Made by a program: the position numbers and the translations under genes
Assembly (NCBI RefSeq): GCF_049943125.1
Contig: NZ_CP188040.1
Location: forward strand, 2,294,001-2,358,000
Direction: 5' to 3'
DNA from: JAEXZL01 sp049943125
Lineage (GTDB): Bacteria; Bacillota; Clostridia; Clostridiales; Clostridiaceae
DNA length: 64,000 nucleotides
The notes under the pieces: generated by a model
Seen by the model: the letters and a program-made list of their open reading frames with translations, nothing else
What the model was told of the DNA's origin: nothing
Databases searched by the model: none
Part shown: piece after piece, positions 7,236 to 15,821 of the stretch
Layout: each line of letters begins with the position of its first letter
How positions within the stretch are numbered: position 1 is the stretch's first letter

Positions 7236-8687
7236 ATGTTGATTAATAAGGTTTTAAACTATATTTTAGAAAATAAGATGATAACAAAAGGGGATAAGGT
7301 ACTGATAGCTCTTTCCGGCGGACCGGATTCCGTAGCTATGACCCATATTCTTTACCAGCTCCAAAGTAAACTGGATTTTACCTGCTATGCAGCTCATGTG
7401 AATCACTGCCTTAGAGGTGAAGAGGCTGACAAGGATGAAGCTTATGCATCAGATTTATGCAAAAGTCTTAATATACCCTTTTACTCTAAACGGATAGATA
7501 TTAATGCTTTGGCTAAGGCGAGAAGCATATCCCATGAAATGGCTGGAAGAGAAGCCAGATACGAATTTTTTAATAATTTAAGGGTTAAACTGAAGTTAGA
7601 TAAGATAGCCCTTGCTCATAATGCCAATGATCAGGCGGAAACAATTCTTATGAGAATAATGAGAGGTACAGGTCTTGAAGGACTAGGCGGAATTCAAGCG
7701 GTAAGAGAGGGAGTGATAATTCGCCCTATTTTATCTATTACAAGGGAAGAGATTGAGGAATACATAAGCAGCAATTCATTACAGCCGAGAGTTGATAAAA
7801 CTAATCTCCAGGATATATATACTAGAAATAAAATCAGGCTGAAGCTCATACCATATATGAAGGAGAATTTTAACGAAGAAATTATTTCTGCTTTATGTAG
7901 GCTGGGAGAATTAGTAGAGGCAGATAATGAGTATTTACAGCTAGAGGTAGAAAATAAATACCAGGAGCTTTCTAGGCAGGTAGGCGGAAGGGTGTATCTA
8001 TCTACTGATACCTTTAACTTACATATAAGCCTTCTGAGAAGGGTTATTAAAAAGGCTTGTGGATCTGTCAAGGGTAATGAACTGAACATTAATAAACAAC
8101 ATATAGATAGTATAATAGAATTACAAAGCCTTGGAACAGGTAAGGCTATCACACTACCTGAAGGAATAAGGGCAATAAATGAATATGGAGAAATTTATTT
8201 TACAAAGATAGAAGATAAGCGTAATAAGATTAATAAGATTCAAGATAATTCCAAGGAGTGTAATGAGCTTATAATAAAGCTAGTAGATATAATGGATGAA
8301 CTTCAAAGGGGAGCGGTTAACTTTTACTCACAGAGATATAAAGCCTCATTGACCCTTAAGCTCATAGAAAAGGAAACAGATATTAATCCTAAGAGCTTTC
8401 GAAACATCAAGTTTTTCGATTTTCATAAGATTAAGGGAGATATTAGCCTTAGAAGTCGAAAAGAGGGGGATAGATTTAATCCTCTAGGGATAAAGGGCAG
8501 TAAAAAAATTAAGGATGTTTTTATAGATTTAAAGATACCAAGAGAGAAGAGAGAGGAACTGCCTCTTCTGTGCTTTGGGGAGGATATAGCCTGGATAGTT
8601 GGTTATAGGATAAGCGATAAGTTCAAGGTAGATGAAAAAACTACAAAAATACTTCAGATTAACATTGAAAGAGAGGAAAAGAAATGA
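7236..8687 (+). CDS. tilS: tRNA(Ile)-lysidine synthetase TilS
   Basis: ATP-dependent ligase that attaches lysine to C34 of tRNA-Ile(CAU), switching it from AUG to AUA decoding; essential. The N-terminal PP-loop domain shows SGGPDS near residues 27-32, then AAHVNHCLRGEEAD and the substrate segment HNANDQAET. The C-terminal domain ends with SRKEGDRFNPLG...KKIKDVFIDLKIP, the TilS C-terminal signature. ATG 7236 is preferred because GATAGGTG precedes it. A TTG 18 nt upstream has no ribosome site. About 483 residues is typical. The stop overlaps the hpt start (ATGA), so the pair is translationally coupled. The order tilS-hpt-ftsH is conserved in Firmicutes. Confidence 0.96.
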   Translation: MLINKVLNYILENKMITKGDKVLIALSGGPDSVAMTHILYQLQSKLDFTCYAAHVNHCLRGEEADKDEAYASDLCKSLNIPFYSKRIDINALAKARSISHEMAGREARYEFFNNLRVKLKLDKIALAHNANDQAETILMRIMRGTGLEGLGGIQAVREGVIIRPILSITREEIEEYISSNSLQPRVDKTNLQDIYTRNKIRLKLIPYMKENFNEEIISALCRLGELVEADNEYLQLEVENKYQELSRQVGGRVYLSTDTFNLHISLLRRVIKKACGSVKGNELNINKQHIDSIIELQSLGTGKAITLPEGIRAINEYGEIYFTKIEDKRNKINKIQDNSKECNELIIKLVDIMDELQRGAVNFYSQRYKASLTLKLIEKETDINPKSFRNIKFFDFHKIKGDISLRSRKEGDRFNPLGIKGSKKIKDVFIDLKIPREKREELPLLCFGEDIAWIVGYRISDKFKVDEKTTKILQINIEREEKK

Positions 8688-9220
8688 GAAACGATTTTAA
8701 GGAAATTTTATTCACTGAGGAAGAAATTTTAGCTAAGGTAAAAGAAATGGCAGCGAAGATTTCGGAGGATTATTCCGATGGTAATTTAGTAGTGGTAGGA
8801 GTGCTGAAGGGCTCAGTGGTATTTACCTCTGATCTTCTAAAATACATAACTGTTCCCTGTGTTTTAGATTTTATGGCCGTATCTTCCTATGGACTTTCCA
8901 GTGAAAGCTCTGGAATAGTAAAGATAATAAAGGATTTAGACTATGACATAGAGGGTAAGGACCTGCTTATTGTTGAGGATATAGTGGATACAGGTACCAC
9001 CTTAAAATATTTATTGGAGTACTTAAAGGCTAGGAAAGCAAAGAGTGTAGAAATAGCATCTCTATTGAATAAGCCTGCCAGGAGAAAAGCTGAAATAGAT
9101 ATTAAGTACCTTGGATTCAATGTACCAGACGAATTTATAGTGGGTTATGGTATTGATTATGCTGAAGGATATAGAAATGCTCCATATATAGGTGTTTTAA
9201 AAGAGGAAATTTATAAATAA
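8684..9220 (+). CDS. hpt: Hypoxanthine phosphoribosyltransferase
   Basis: Purine salvage enzyme converting hypoxanthine or guanine plus PRPP to IMP or GMP. At 178 residues it has the family's normal length. The PRPP-binding motif VEDIVDTGTTL lies around residues 96-106. The N-terminal loop GVLKGSVVFTSDL and the purine-binding region near the C-terminus (FIVGYGIDYAEGYRN) are both intact. It overlaps tilS by 4 nt. This coupling is conserved from Bacillus to Clostridium; in Bacillus the products TilS and HprT interact and activate ftsH transcription. Whether that holds here is inference. Confidence 0.96.
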   Translation: MRNDFKEILFTEEEILAKVKEMAAKISEDYSDGNLVVVGVLKGSVVFTSDLLKYITVPCVLDFMAVSSYGLSSESSGIVKIIKDLDYDIEGKDLLIVEDIVDTGTTLKYLLEYLKARKAKSVEIASLLNKPARRKAEIDIKYLGFNVPDEFIVGYGIDYAEGYRNAPYIGVLKEEIYK

Positions 9221-9299
9221 TTAATACTATTCTTTGTTGTAAAGAAAATACCTATATGATAGAATTTTAAGGTAACTAGAAAGAGGGGGGGCCCAATAT

Positions 9300-11102
9300 A
9301 TGAAAAAATTTTCCAGTGCTACAGCTTGGATACTTGTTTTAGTCATGGTTGTATTAGCAGCTTACGCTATAGTTGATAAAGGGAATGGAAATAATGTCAT
9401 TGCCTTCAACGAATTCCAACAAAAATGGCTTAACGATGAAGTAAAGAGCATAGCTTTTGATGAAGAAAATATGGTTGTTGAAGGAACTTTTACTGATGGG
9501 AAAGCCTTCTCTACAAACGTTATTGGAGAAAGATACGTTCAATTTATTTCTGAAAACCCAAATACAGCTGTAGTTGAGACCTATGTGCCTCCAACTAGCG
9601 TACCAGCTTGGATACAGCTGATTCCTACGGTGCTTTTAATAGTAATGCTTCTAGCCTTTTGGTTTTTCTTTATGCAGCAGTCCCAAGGAGGCGGTGGGAA
9701 CCGAGGAGTTATGAACTTCGGAAAAAGCCGAGCAAAGATGGCTACACCGGATAAGAGAAGGATTACCTTTAATGATGTGGCAGGTGCTGATGAAGAAAAA
9801 GCAGAGCTTGCAGAAATAGTTGACTTTTTAAAACAGCCTAAGCGCTATATAGATATGGGAGCCAGAATACCTAAAGGAATACTTTTAGTAGGTCCTCCGG
9901 GAACAGGTAAGACTCTTCTGGCAAAGGCAGTAGCGGGAGAAGCTGGTGTGCCTTTCTTTACAATTTCAGGATCGGATTTTGTTGAAATGTTTGTAGGTGT
10001 TGGTGCTTCCAGGGTTAGAGATCTCTTTGAACAGGCCAAAAAGAATGCAGCATGTATAATTTTTATTGATGAAATTGATGCTGTTGGTAGACAAAGAGGT
10101 GCTGGCCTTGGTGGAGGACATGATGAAAGGGAACAGACCTTAAATCAGCTCCTTGTTGAGATGGATGGTTTTGGTGTTAATGAAGGCATCATAATGATAG
10201 CTGCTACTAACAGACCTGATATATTAGATCCAGCTCTTTTAAGACCTGGTAGATTTGACAGGCAGATAGTAGTTGGTGCACCAGATGTTAAGGGAAGAGA
10301 AGAAATTCTTAAGGTTCATACTCGCAATAAGCCTCTAGACGAAGGGGTTGACCTAAATGTACTAGCAAAAAGAACTCCAGGCTTTACTGGAGCAGATATT
10401 GAAAATCTTACTAATGAAGCTGCTTTGCTGTCAGTTAGAAGAGAGAAAAAGATAATTGGTATGAGTGAAATGGAGGAAGCGATTACCCGTGTAATTGCTG
10501 GCCCTGAGAAAAAGAGCAGGGTTATCAGCGAACATGATAGAAAGCTTACTGCCTATCATGAGGCAGGGCATGCAGTTGTTATGAAGCTGCTACCTAACGC
10601 TGATCCTGTTCATGAGATAAGCATAATACCAAGAGGTATGGCTGGAGGCTATACTATGCATCTTCCTAAGGAGGATAGATCTTATACTTCTAAATCTAAG
10701 CTTAAGGATGATATGGTTGGTCTTCTAGGTGGTAGAGTTGCTGAAAAGCTCATCATGGGTGATATAAGCACTGGTGCCAAGAATGACATAGACAGGGTAA
10801 GTAGTATTGCCCGGGCAATGGTCATGGAATATGGTATGAGCGACACCCTTGGCCCTATAGCCTTTGGTTCAGATCATAATGAAGTCTTCCTTGGCAGGGA
10901 TATAGGAAGAGGTAGAAACGTAAGTGAAGAAGTAAGCTCTCAGATAGATAGGGAAGTTAGAGGTCTAGTAGATGAGGCTTACAAATCAGCAGAAAAGCTT
11001 CTTTCAGAAAACCTATCTAAGCTTCATGCTGTAGCCCAGGCTCTACTTGAAAAAGAAAAGATTGAAGCAGAAGAATTCTATAGGATTTTTGATAATTCAT
11101 AA
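9300..11102 (+). CDS. ftsH: ATP-dependent zinc metalloprotease FtsH
   Basis: Membrane-anchored hexameric AAA+ protease that degrades misfolded membrane proteins and regulators. Two transmembrane helices (residues ~7-24 and ~103-125) flank a short external domain. The AAA+ module has Walker A GPPGTGKT (~198-205), Walker B IIFIDEID (~250) and the second region of homology RPGRFDRQI. The zinc protease motif is HEAGH at 420-424. All catalytic residues are present, and 600 residues is usual for clostridia. The ATG follows a G-rich ribosome site (AAGAGGGGG). It sits behind tilS-hpt but about 80 nt away, so it may have its own promoter. It ends in a strong terminator. Confidence 0.98.
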   Translation: MKKFSSATAWILVLVMVVLAAYAIVDKGNGNNVIAFNEFQQKWLNDEVKSIAFDEENMVVEGTFTDGKAFSTNVIGERYVQFISENPNTAVVETYVPPTSVPAWIQLIPTVLLIVMLLAFWFFFMQQSQGGGGNRGVMNFGKSRAKMATPDKRRITFNDVAGADEEKAELAEIVDFLKQPKRYIDMGARIPKGILLVGPPGTGKTLLAKAVAGEAGVPFFTISGSDFVEMFVGVGASRVRDLFEQAKKNAACIIFIDEIDAVGRQRGAGLGGGHDEREQTLNQLLVEMDGFGVNEGIIMIAATNRPDILDPALLRPGRFDRQIVVGAPDVKGREEILKVHTRNKPLDEGVDLNVLAKRTPGFTGADIENLTNEAALLSVRREKKIIGMSEMEEAITRVIAGPEKKSRVISEHDRKLTAYHEAGHAVVMKLLPNADPVHEISIIPRGMAGGYTMHLPKEDRSYTSKSKLKDDMVGLLGGRVAEKLIMGDISTGAKNDIDRVSSIARAMVMEYGMSDTLGPIAFGSDHNEVFLGRDIGRGRNVSEEVSSQIDREVRGLVDEAYKSAEKLLSENLSKLHAVAQALLEKEKIEAEEFYRIFDNS

Positions 11103-11128
11103 ACGCCAATATTGGCGTTTATTTTTTT
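11101..11128 (+). terminator. Intrinsic terminator of ftsH
   Basis: AAACGCCAAT/ATTGGCGTTT perfect stem followed by ATTTTTTT. Confidence 0.92.
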
Positions 11129-11350
11129 AAGGAGGAGAAGTTGTTAAAAATGAATGAATGGTAAATTAATAAAAATGGATAATAAATTATATTTTTATCA
11201 CTTTATTCGTTAATATATATAAGCTATAATGATTATATGCTGAAAATTAGGACAAGTAATAAATATTAACGGTGATTAATTTAAATATGTTTAATGGAAA
11301 CCTTTAAAATTTTTATTTTAATATATGAAATATGAAGGAGATGAAGAGAT

Positions 11351-13021
11351 ATGAAAACAGATATTGAAATTGCACAATCAGCAAAAATGGAGCCTATAGT
11401 AGAGGTGGCTTCTAAATTAGGACTATCACCAGATGATATTGATTTATACGGAAAATATAAATGTAAGATATCCTTAGATGTTTATGATCGTTTATCAGGA
11501 AAAGAGGACGGAAAGCTTGTATTAGTTACTGCTATTAACCCTACACCTGCTGGAGAAGGAAAATCCACAGTGACAGTAGGTCTTGGTCAAGCGCTCAATA
11601 AAATAAATAAAAAGGCAGTAATAGCCTTAAGAGAGCCTTCCCTCGGCCCTGTCTTCGGCGTAAAGGGAGGAGCTGCTGGTGGCGGTCATGCTCAGGTTGT
11701 TCCCATGGAGGATATAAATCTTCATTTCACTGGAGATATGCATGCCATTACTGCAGCCAATAATTTAATATGTGCCGCTATTGATAATCATATACATCAA
11801 GGTAACTCTTTAAAGATAGACGCTAGAAAGATAACCTTTAAAAGAGTTATGGATATGAATGATAGAGCCCTAAGAGATGTAGTGGTAAGCCTTGGAGGTA
11901 AGGCTAATGGCTTCCCAAGACAGGATGGCTTCATGATAACTGTAGCCTCAGAAATAATGGCTATTCTATGCTTATCCCATGATCTTATGGATCTCAAAAA
12001 TAAGATTGGTGATATTGTTGTAGGCTATAATCTTGATGGAGAACCTGTTTATGTTAAGGATCTTAATGTTCAAGGAGCAGCAGCTCTTCTTATGAAGGAA
12101 GCAATAAAGCCAAATCTAGTTCAAACCTTAGAAAATACTCCAGCTATAATCCATGGAGGTCCTTTTGCTAACATAGCTCATGGCTGTAATAGCCTTATTG
12201 CCACGAAGACAGCTCTTAAGCTTGGAGAATATGTAGTTACCGAAGCAGGCTTTGGAGCCGATTTAGGTGCTGAGAAGTTCTTCGATATTAAATGCAGAAT
12301 TGGTGGCTTAAAGCCTAACTGTGTTGTTCTAGTTGCTACCTTAAGAGCAATAAAGCATCACGGAGGAGTGGTGAAAGGAAAGCTCAATGAAGAAAATCTT
12401 CCTGCTGTTAAGAAGGGCATAGAAAACCTAGAAAAGCAGATTGAAAATGTAAAAAAATATGGTGTACCTGTAGTTGTTGCGGTAAACAAATTCATTACAG
12501 ATACTACTGAGGAAATAAATTTCATAAAGAGCTTCTGTGAGGAAAGAGGAGTAAAAGCAGTGCTTACAGAGGTTTGGGAAAAAGGTGGAGCAGGTGGGGT
12601 AGAGCTTGCTGAAGCAGTAGTAGCTGAGGTGGAAAATGGAGCGTCAAACTTTAAGGTGTTATATGATGAGAATCTTTCTTTAAAGGAAAAGATTTCAGCT
12701 ATTACAAAGGAAATCTACGGCGGAGAAGGGGTAAATTATACTCCTCAGGCTGAGAAGCAAATTGATGAGCTAGAAAGATTGGGACTGGATAAAAAGCCTA
12801 TCTGTATGGCAAAGACACAGTATTCTTTGTCAGATAACCCTGCTCTTTTAGGTAGACCGTCTGAATTTAAGGTTACAGTTAAAGAGGTAAGAGTATCTAA
12901 TGGAGCTGGCTTTGTAGTTGTTCTTACAGGAGATATAATGACTATGCCAGGACTGCCAAAGGTTCCTTCCGCTGAAAAGATAGATATACTGCCTAGCGGT
13001 GAGATTGTAGGTTTATTCTAA
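11351..13021 (+). CDS. fhs: Formate--tetrahydrofolate ligase
   Basis: Makes 10-formyl-THF from formate, THF and ATP. It feeds purine and fMet-tRNA synthesis and is the entry step of the methyl branch of C1 metabolism in clostridia. The 556 residues equal the family norm. The P-loop-like TPAGEGKST lies near residue 66; the conserved REPSLGPVFGVKGGAAGGGHAQ segment and the C-terminal GDIMTMPGLP are all present. AAGGAG precedes ATG 11351. It is a single-gene unit with a terminator on each side. The ~220-nt leader after the ftsH terminator contains a TATAAT at 11225 but no clear -35. Confidence 0.98.
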   Translation: MKTDIEIAQSAKMEPIVEVASKLGLSPDDIDLYGKYKCKISLDVYDRLSGKEDGKLVLVTAINPTPAGEGKSTVTVGLGQALNKINKKAVIALREPSLGPVFGVKGGAAGGGHAQVVPMEDINLHFTGDMHAITAANNLICAAIDNHIHQGNSLKIDARKITFKRVMDMNDRALRDVVVSLGGKANGFPRQDGFMITVASEIMAILCLSHDLMDLKNKIGDIVVGYNLDGEPVYVKDLNVQGAAALLMKEAIKPNLVQTLENTPAIIHGGPFANIAHGCNSLIATKTALKLGEYVVTEAGFGADLGAEKFFDIKCRIGGLKPNCVVLVATLRAIKHHGGVVKGKLNEENLPAVKKGIENLEKQIENVKKYGVPVVVAVNKFITDTTEEINFIKSFCEERGVKAVLTEVWEKGGAGGVELAEAVVAEVENGASNFKVLYDENLSLKEKISAITKEIYGGEGVNYTPQAEKQIDELERLGLDKKPICMAKTQYSLSDNPALLGRPSEFKVTVKEVRVSNGAGFVVVLTGDIMTMPGLPKVPSAEKIDILPSGEIVGLF

Positions 13022-13055
13022 TTATATAAATATAATTAAAGCTGATTATTTTCCT

Positions 13056-13090
13056 AAGACCGTCCTATACCTTATGGGATGGTCTTTTTA
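13056..13090 (+). terminator. Intrinsic terminator of fhs
   Basis: AAGACCGTCC pairs with GGGATGGTCTT, followed by TTTTA. Confidence 0.88.
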
Positions 13091-13213
13091 TAAGTAAGGA
13101 TAATTTATTTTTAAGAAAATTTCATGTATTTATTAAGTTAGGCAGTTTGAACCTTGACATATTAGGATAAATTGTTAAAATAAAGTTGTTAATTTCATAT
13201 ATAGGTAAGTGAT

Positions 13214-13329
13214 CTAATCTCTGTTTAGAAACCTTAAATAAGGATTAGCTTATTTATACCTTTTATGAGTAGATTAAAAAGGGCAGCTAAAAGGCTGCTT
13301 TTAATGTGTTTAATGGAGGATTAGCTTAT
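13214..13329 (+). promoter_or_regulatory. Structured leader of coaX with hairpin and duplicated ribosome-site sequence
   Basis: AGGATTAGCTTAT occurs at 13241-13253 and again at 13317-13329, where it contains the Shine-Dalgarno and start codon. CTAATCT at 13214 can pair with either copy. A GCAGC/GCTGC hairpin with a TTTTA tail (13276-13303) lies between them. This suggests alternative leader folds. No known riboswitch class was recognised. Confidence 0.35.
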
Positions 13330-14116
13330 GTTATTGCTTATAGATGTAGGGAATACAAATATAGTTATAGGGCTTAATAAGCAGGGAGAATTTTTAAACC
13401 GGTGGAGATTATCTACCGATGGAAATAAAACCTCGGATGAATATTCAATAAGCCTTATGCAGTTATTTTACCAGTATAACCATAATCCTGAGGAAGTGAC
13501 AGGAATAATTATTTCTTCCGTTGTGCCTAACATAATGCATTCGTTAGAAAATATGGTAGAGAAGTGCTTTCATAGAAAGCCTTTGATTGTAGGGCCCGGA
13601 GTTAAAACTGGGATTAATATAAAGTATGATAATCCTAGAGAGGTGGGAGCTGATAGAATTGTAAATGCAGTTGCAGCTCATGAAAAGTATAATAGATCTC
13701 TTATAATTATTGATTTTGGAACTGCTACAACCTTCTGTGCCGTGACAAAGAAGGGGAATTATCTAGGGGGTAATATTGTTCCTGGAATAAAGATTGCTTC
13801 TGATGCTTTATTTCAGAGAGCTGCAAAGCTACCTAGAATTGAGCTGGAAAAACCACCAACACTCATATGCAAAAATACTGTAGCCAGCATGCAGGCAGGA
13901 ATAATATATGGTTATATAGGCCAGGTAGAATATATAATAAATAAAATGAAAAAAGAAATGGTTGAATTAGGTGAGGAAGAGCCGTATGTAATTGCTACAG
14001 GAGGGCTTGCAAATCTAATATTTAATAATACAGAGGTTATTGATGAGGTTTCTCCCCTTTTAACCCTAGAAGGCTTGAAGCTCATCTATGAAAAGAACAT
14101 GGAGCAGAGCCTATGA
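13328..14116 (+). CDS. coaX: Type III pantothenate kinase
   Basis: First step of coenzyme A synthesis: phosphorylates pantothenate with ATP. Type III enzymes belong to the ASKHA fold. The phosphate-binding motif DVGNTN is at residues 6-11 and the second motif DFGTATTF near 130. GADRIVNAVAAHEKY carries the conserved basic residue, and GG(L)A near 222 binds adenosine. The 262 residues are normal. The stop overlaps the dusB start by 4 nt (ATGA). A repeated sequence around its ribosome site and an upstream hairpin hint at leader control. Confidence 0.96.
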   Translation: MLLLIDVGNTNIVIGLNKQGEFLNRWRLSTDGNKTSDEYSISLMQLFYQYNHNPEEVTGIIISSVVPNIMHSLENMVEKCFHRKPLIVGPGVKTGINIKYDNPREVGADRIVNAVAAHEKYNRSLIIIDFGTATTFCAVTKKGNYLGGNIVPGIKIASDALFQRAAKLPRIELEKPPTLICKNTVASMQAGIIYGYIGQVEYIINKMKKEMVELGEEEPYVIATGGLANLIFNNTEVIDEVSPLLTLEGLKLIYEKNMEQSL

Positions 14117-15078
14117 GAATAGGTGACCTTACTTTTGCTAACAATGTATTTCTTGCCCCCATGGCAGGTGTTACGGATTTACCCTTTAGAATTTTGTGCA
14201 TGAGTATGGGCTGTGGCCATGTATTTACGGAGATGGTAAGTTCTAAGGCACTATTTTATGGAAGTAAAAATACTGAAGAGCTTCTAATAATAGATGAGCA
14301 GGAGGCGCCAGTAGCTGTTCAAATCTTTGGGAGAGAGCCTGAAATAATGGCAGAGGTGGTGGAAAAGCACTTTAATCCAAGAAAAGATATATCTATAGTT
14401 GATATTAATATGGGATGTCCTGTGCCTAAGATTGTAAAAAATGGTGAGGGATCCGCCCTGCTGAAGGAACCAGAGCTTGCTGCAAGGATTGTCTCTGAAA
14501 TAAAAAAGGTGAGTAATAAGCCTGTAACTGTAAAGTTTAGAAAGGGTTTTACCTCTCAAGATATCAATGCTGTAGACTTTGCTAAGGCCATGGAGGCTGC
14601 CGGTGCCGATGCTGTAACAGTCCATGGAAGGACTAGAGAGCAGATGTATACAGGAGAGGCAGATTGGGATATAATAGCTAAGGTCAAGACTGCTGTTAAT
14701 ATACCTGTCATTGGTAATGGTGATGTTTTTTCTTCAAAAGCTGCCACATTGCTATTTGATAGTACCGGCTGCGATGGAGTAATGGTGGCTCGTGGCTCTC
14801 AGGGAAATCCGTGGATTTTTAGAGAAATACAGGCTAAGGTTAATGGCGAAGAATATAGTGAGCCTACCTACAAAGAAAGAATTGAACTCTGTATAAGGCA
14901 TTATAAGCTTTCCTTGGAGTTTTATGATAAAGGAAAGGCTGTTAGAGAAATGAGAAAGCATATAAACTGGTATCTAAAGGGAATACCTAATTCAGTTCAA
15001 ATGAAGGAGCTCATTAATAGAGAGAGCGAAGCTGAAAGGGTAATAGAGCTTTTAAAGGAATATAGCATTAGTTTATAA
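14113..15078 (+). CDS. dusB: tRNA-dihydrouridine synthase DusB-type
   Basis: FMN-dependent, NADPH-driven enzyme that reduces uridines in the D-loop of tRNAs. The 321-residue TIM barrel begins with the FMN-binding MAGVTDLPFR. It has the catalytic cysteine in NMGCPVPKIVKNGEGSALL (Cys ~102), then VTVHGRTREQMYTGEADW and GNGDVFS. It overlaps coaX by 4 nt and the pair forms an operon, as in many clostridia. In Bacillus the corresponding position holds dusB near lysS. Which uridines it modifies cannot be told from sequence. Confidence 0.95.
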   Translation: MRIGDLTFANNVFLAPMAGVTDLPFRILCMSMGCGHVFTEMVSSKALFYGSKNTEELLIIDEQEAPVAVQIFGREPEIMAEVVEKHFNPRKDISIVDINMGCPVPKIVKNGEGSALLKEPELAARIVSEIKKVSNKPVTVKFRKGFTSQDINAVDFAKAMEAAGADAVTVHGRTREQMYTGEADWDIIAKVKTAVNIPVIGNGDVFSSKAATLLFDSTGCDGVMVARGSQGNPWIFREIQAKVNGEEYSEPTYKERIELCIRHYKLSLEFYDKGKAVREMRKHINWYLKGIPNSVQMKELINRESEAERVIELLKEYSISL

Positions 15079-15225
15079 ATATAGTACAAAAGAGTTGTTA
15101 TTTTATCTATTATAATAGAATAAAATAGGGTATAATTAAAAATATTTTGGCAATAATGAAATCTATTGTTAAAACCTATTGATTTAATTTATATAAATGA
15201 TACAATGGTGTGGTTATAATATCAA

Positions 15226-15254
15226 TTGACAAAGATATTTTACTGAATTATAAT
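15226..15254 (+). promoter_or_regulatory. Consensus sigma-A promoter of greA-lysS
   Basis: TTGACA, exactly 17 nt, then TATAAT, 72 nt before the greA start. Confidence 0.9.
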
Positions 15255-15325
15255 AGTTAAAATATTGGACTAGACATATATAATTAATATATCTAAACCG
15301 TTTAAAGTTTGAAGGGGAGAATAAA

Positions 15326-15808
15326 ATGAGTGAAGCAAAGAAGTATATAATGACTTATGAAGGTGTTAAAAAGCTGGAAGAAGAGCTTGAGCATCTAAAA
15401 ACTGTAAAGAGGAAGGAAATAACCGAAAAGATTAAGGTTGCTTTAGGTTATGGAGACCTTAGTGAAAACTCAGAGTACGATGAAGCTAAAAATGAGCAGG
15501 CATTTACAGAAGGAAGAATAATTCAGCTGGAAAACATGCTTAAGAATGCTGAAGTAGTAGATGAAAATGATATATCTACTGATGTAGTTTCTATTGGCTC
15601 TAAGGTAAAGGTTAAGGATTATGAATTCGACGAAGAAGTTGATTATACAATAGTTGGTTCTGCTGAAGCAGACCCAATGGAATTTAAAATATCAAACGAA
15701 TCCCCAGTGGGCAGAGGTCTTATGGGGAAAAAGGTCGGAGACGTAATTGAGGTAACAGTTCCAGGCGGAGTAAATAAGTTTGAAGTTCTGGAAATCAGAA
15801 GAGAGTAA
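15326..15808 (+). CDS. greA: Transcription elongation factor GreA
   Basis: Binds in the secondary channel of RNA polymerase and stimulates cleavage of backtracked transcripts. The 160 residues are standard. The N-terminal antiparallel coiled coil (YEGVKKLEEELEHLKTVKRKEITEKIKVALGYGDLSENSEYDEAK) carries the acidic tip residues in DLSENSEYDEAKNEQ. The C-terminal FKBP-like domain ends in VTVPGGVNKFEVLEI. A perfect promoter precedes it. The stop lies 13 nt before the lysS GTG, so the two form an operon, an arrangement conserved in Clostridium. Confidence 0.97.
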   Translation: MSEAKKYIMTYEGVKKLEEELEHLKTVKRKEITEKIKVALGYGDLSENSEYDEAKNEQAFTEGRIIQLENMLKNAEVVDENDISTDVVSIGSKVKVKDYEFDEEVDYTIVGSAEADPMEFKISNESPVGRGLMGKKVGDVIEVTVPGGVNKFEVLEIRRE

Positions 15809-15821
15809 GGAGGAAGTTTCT

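Noticed and set aside
15086..15130. AT-rich dyad after dusB as a terminator or operator
   Set aside because: Inverted repeat consists almost only of A and T (TATTTTATCTATTATAATAGAATAAAATA region) and lacks a GC core or T-tail, so it is likely compositional.
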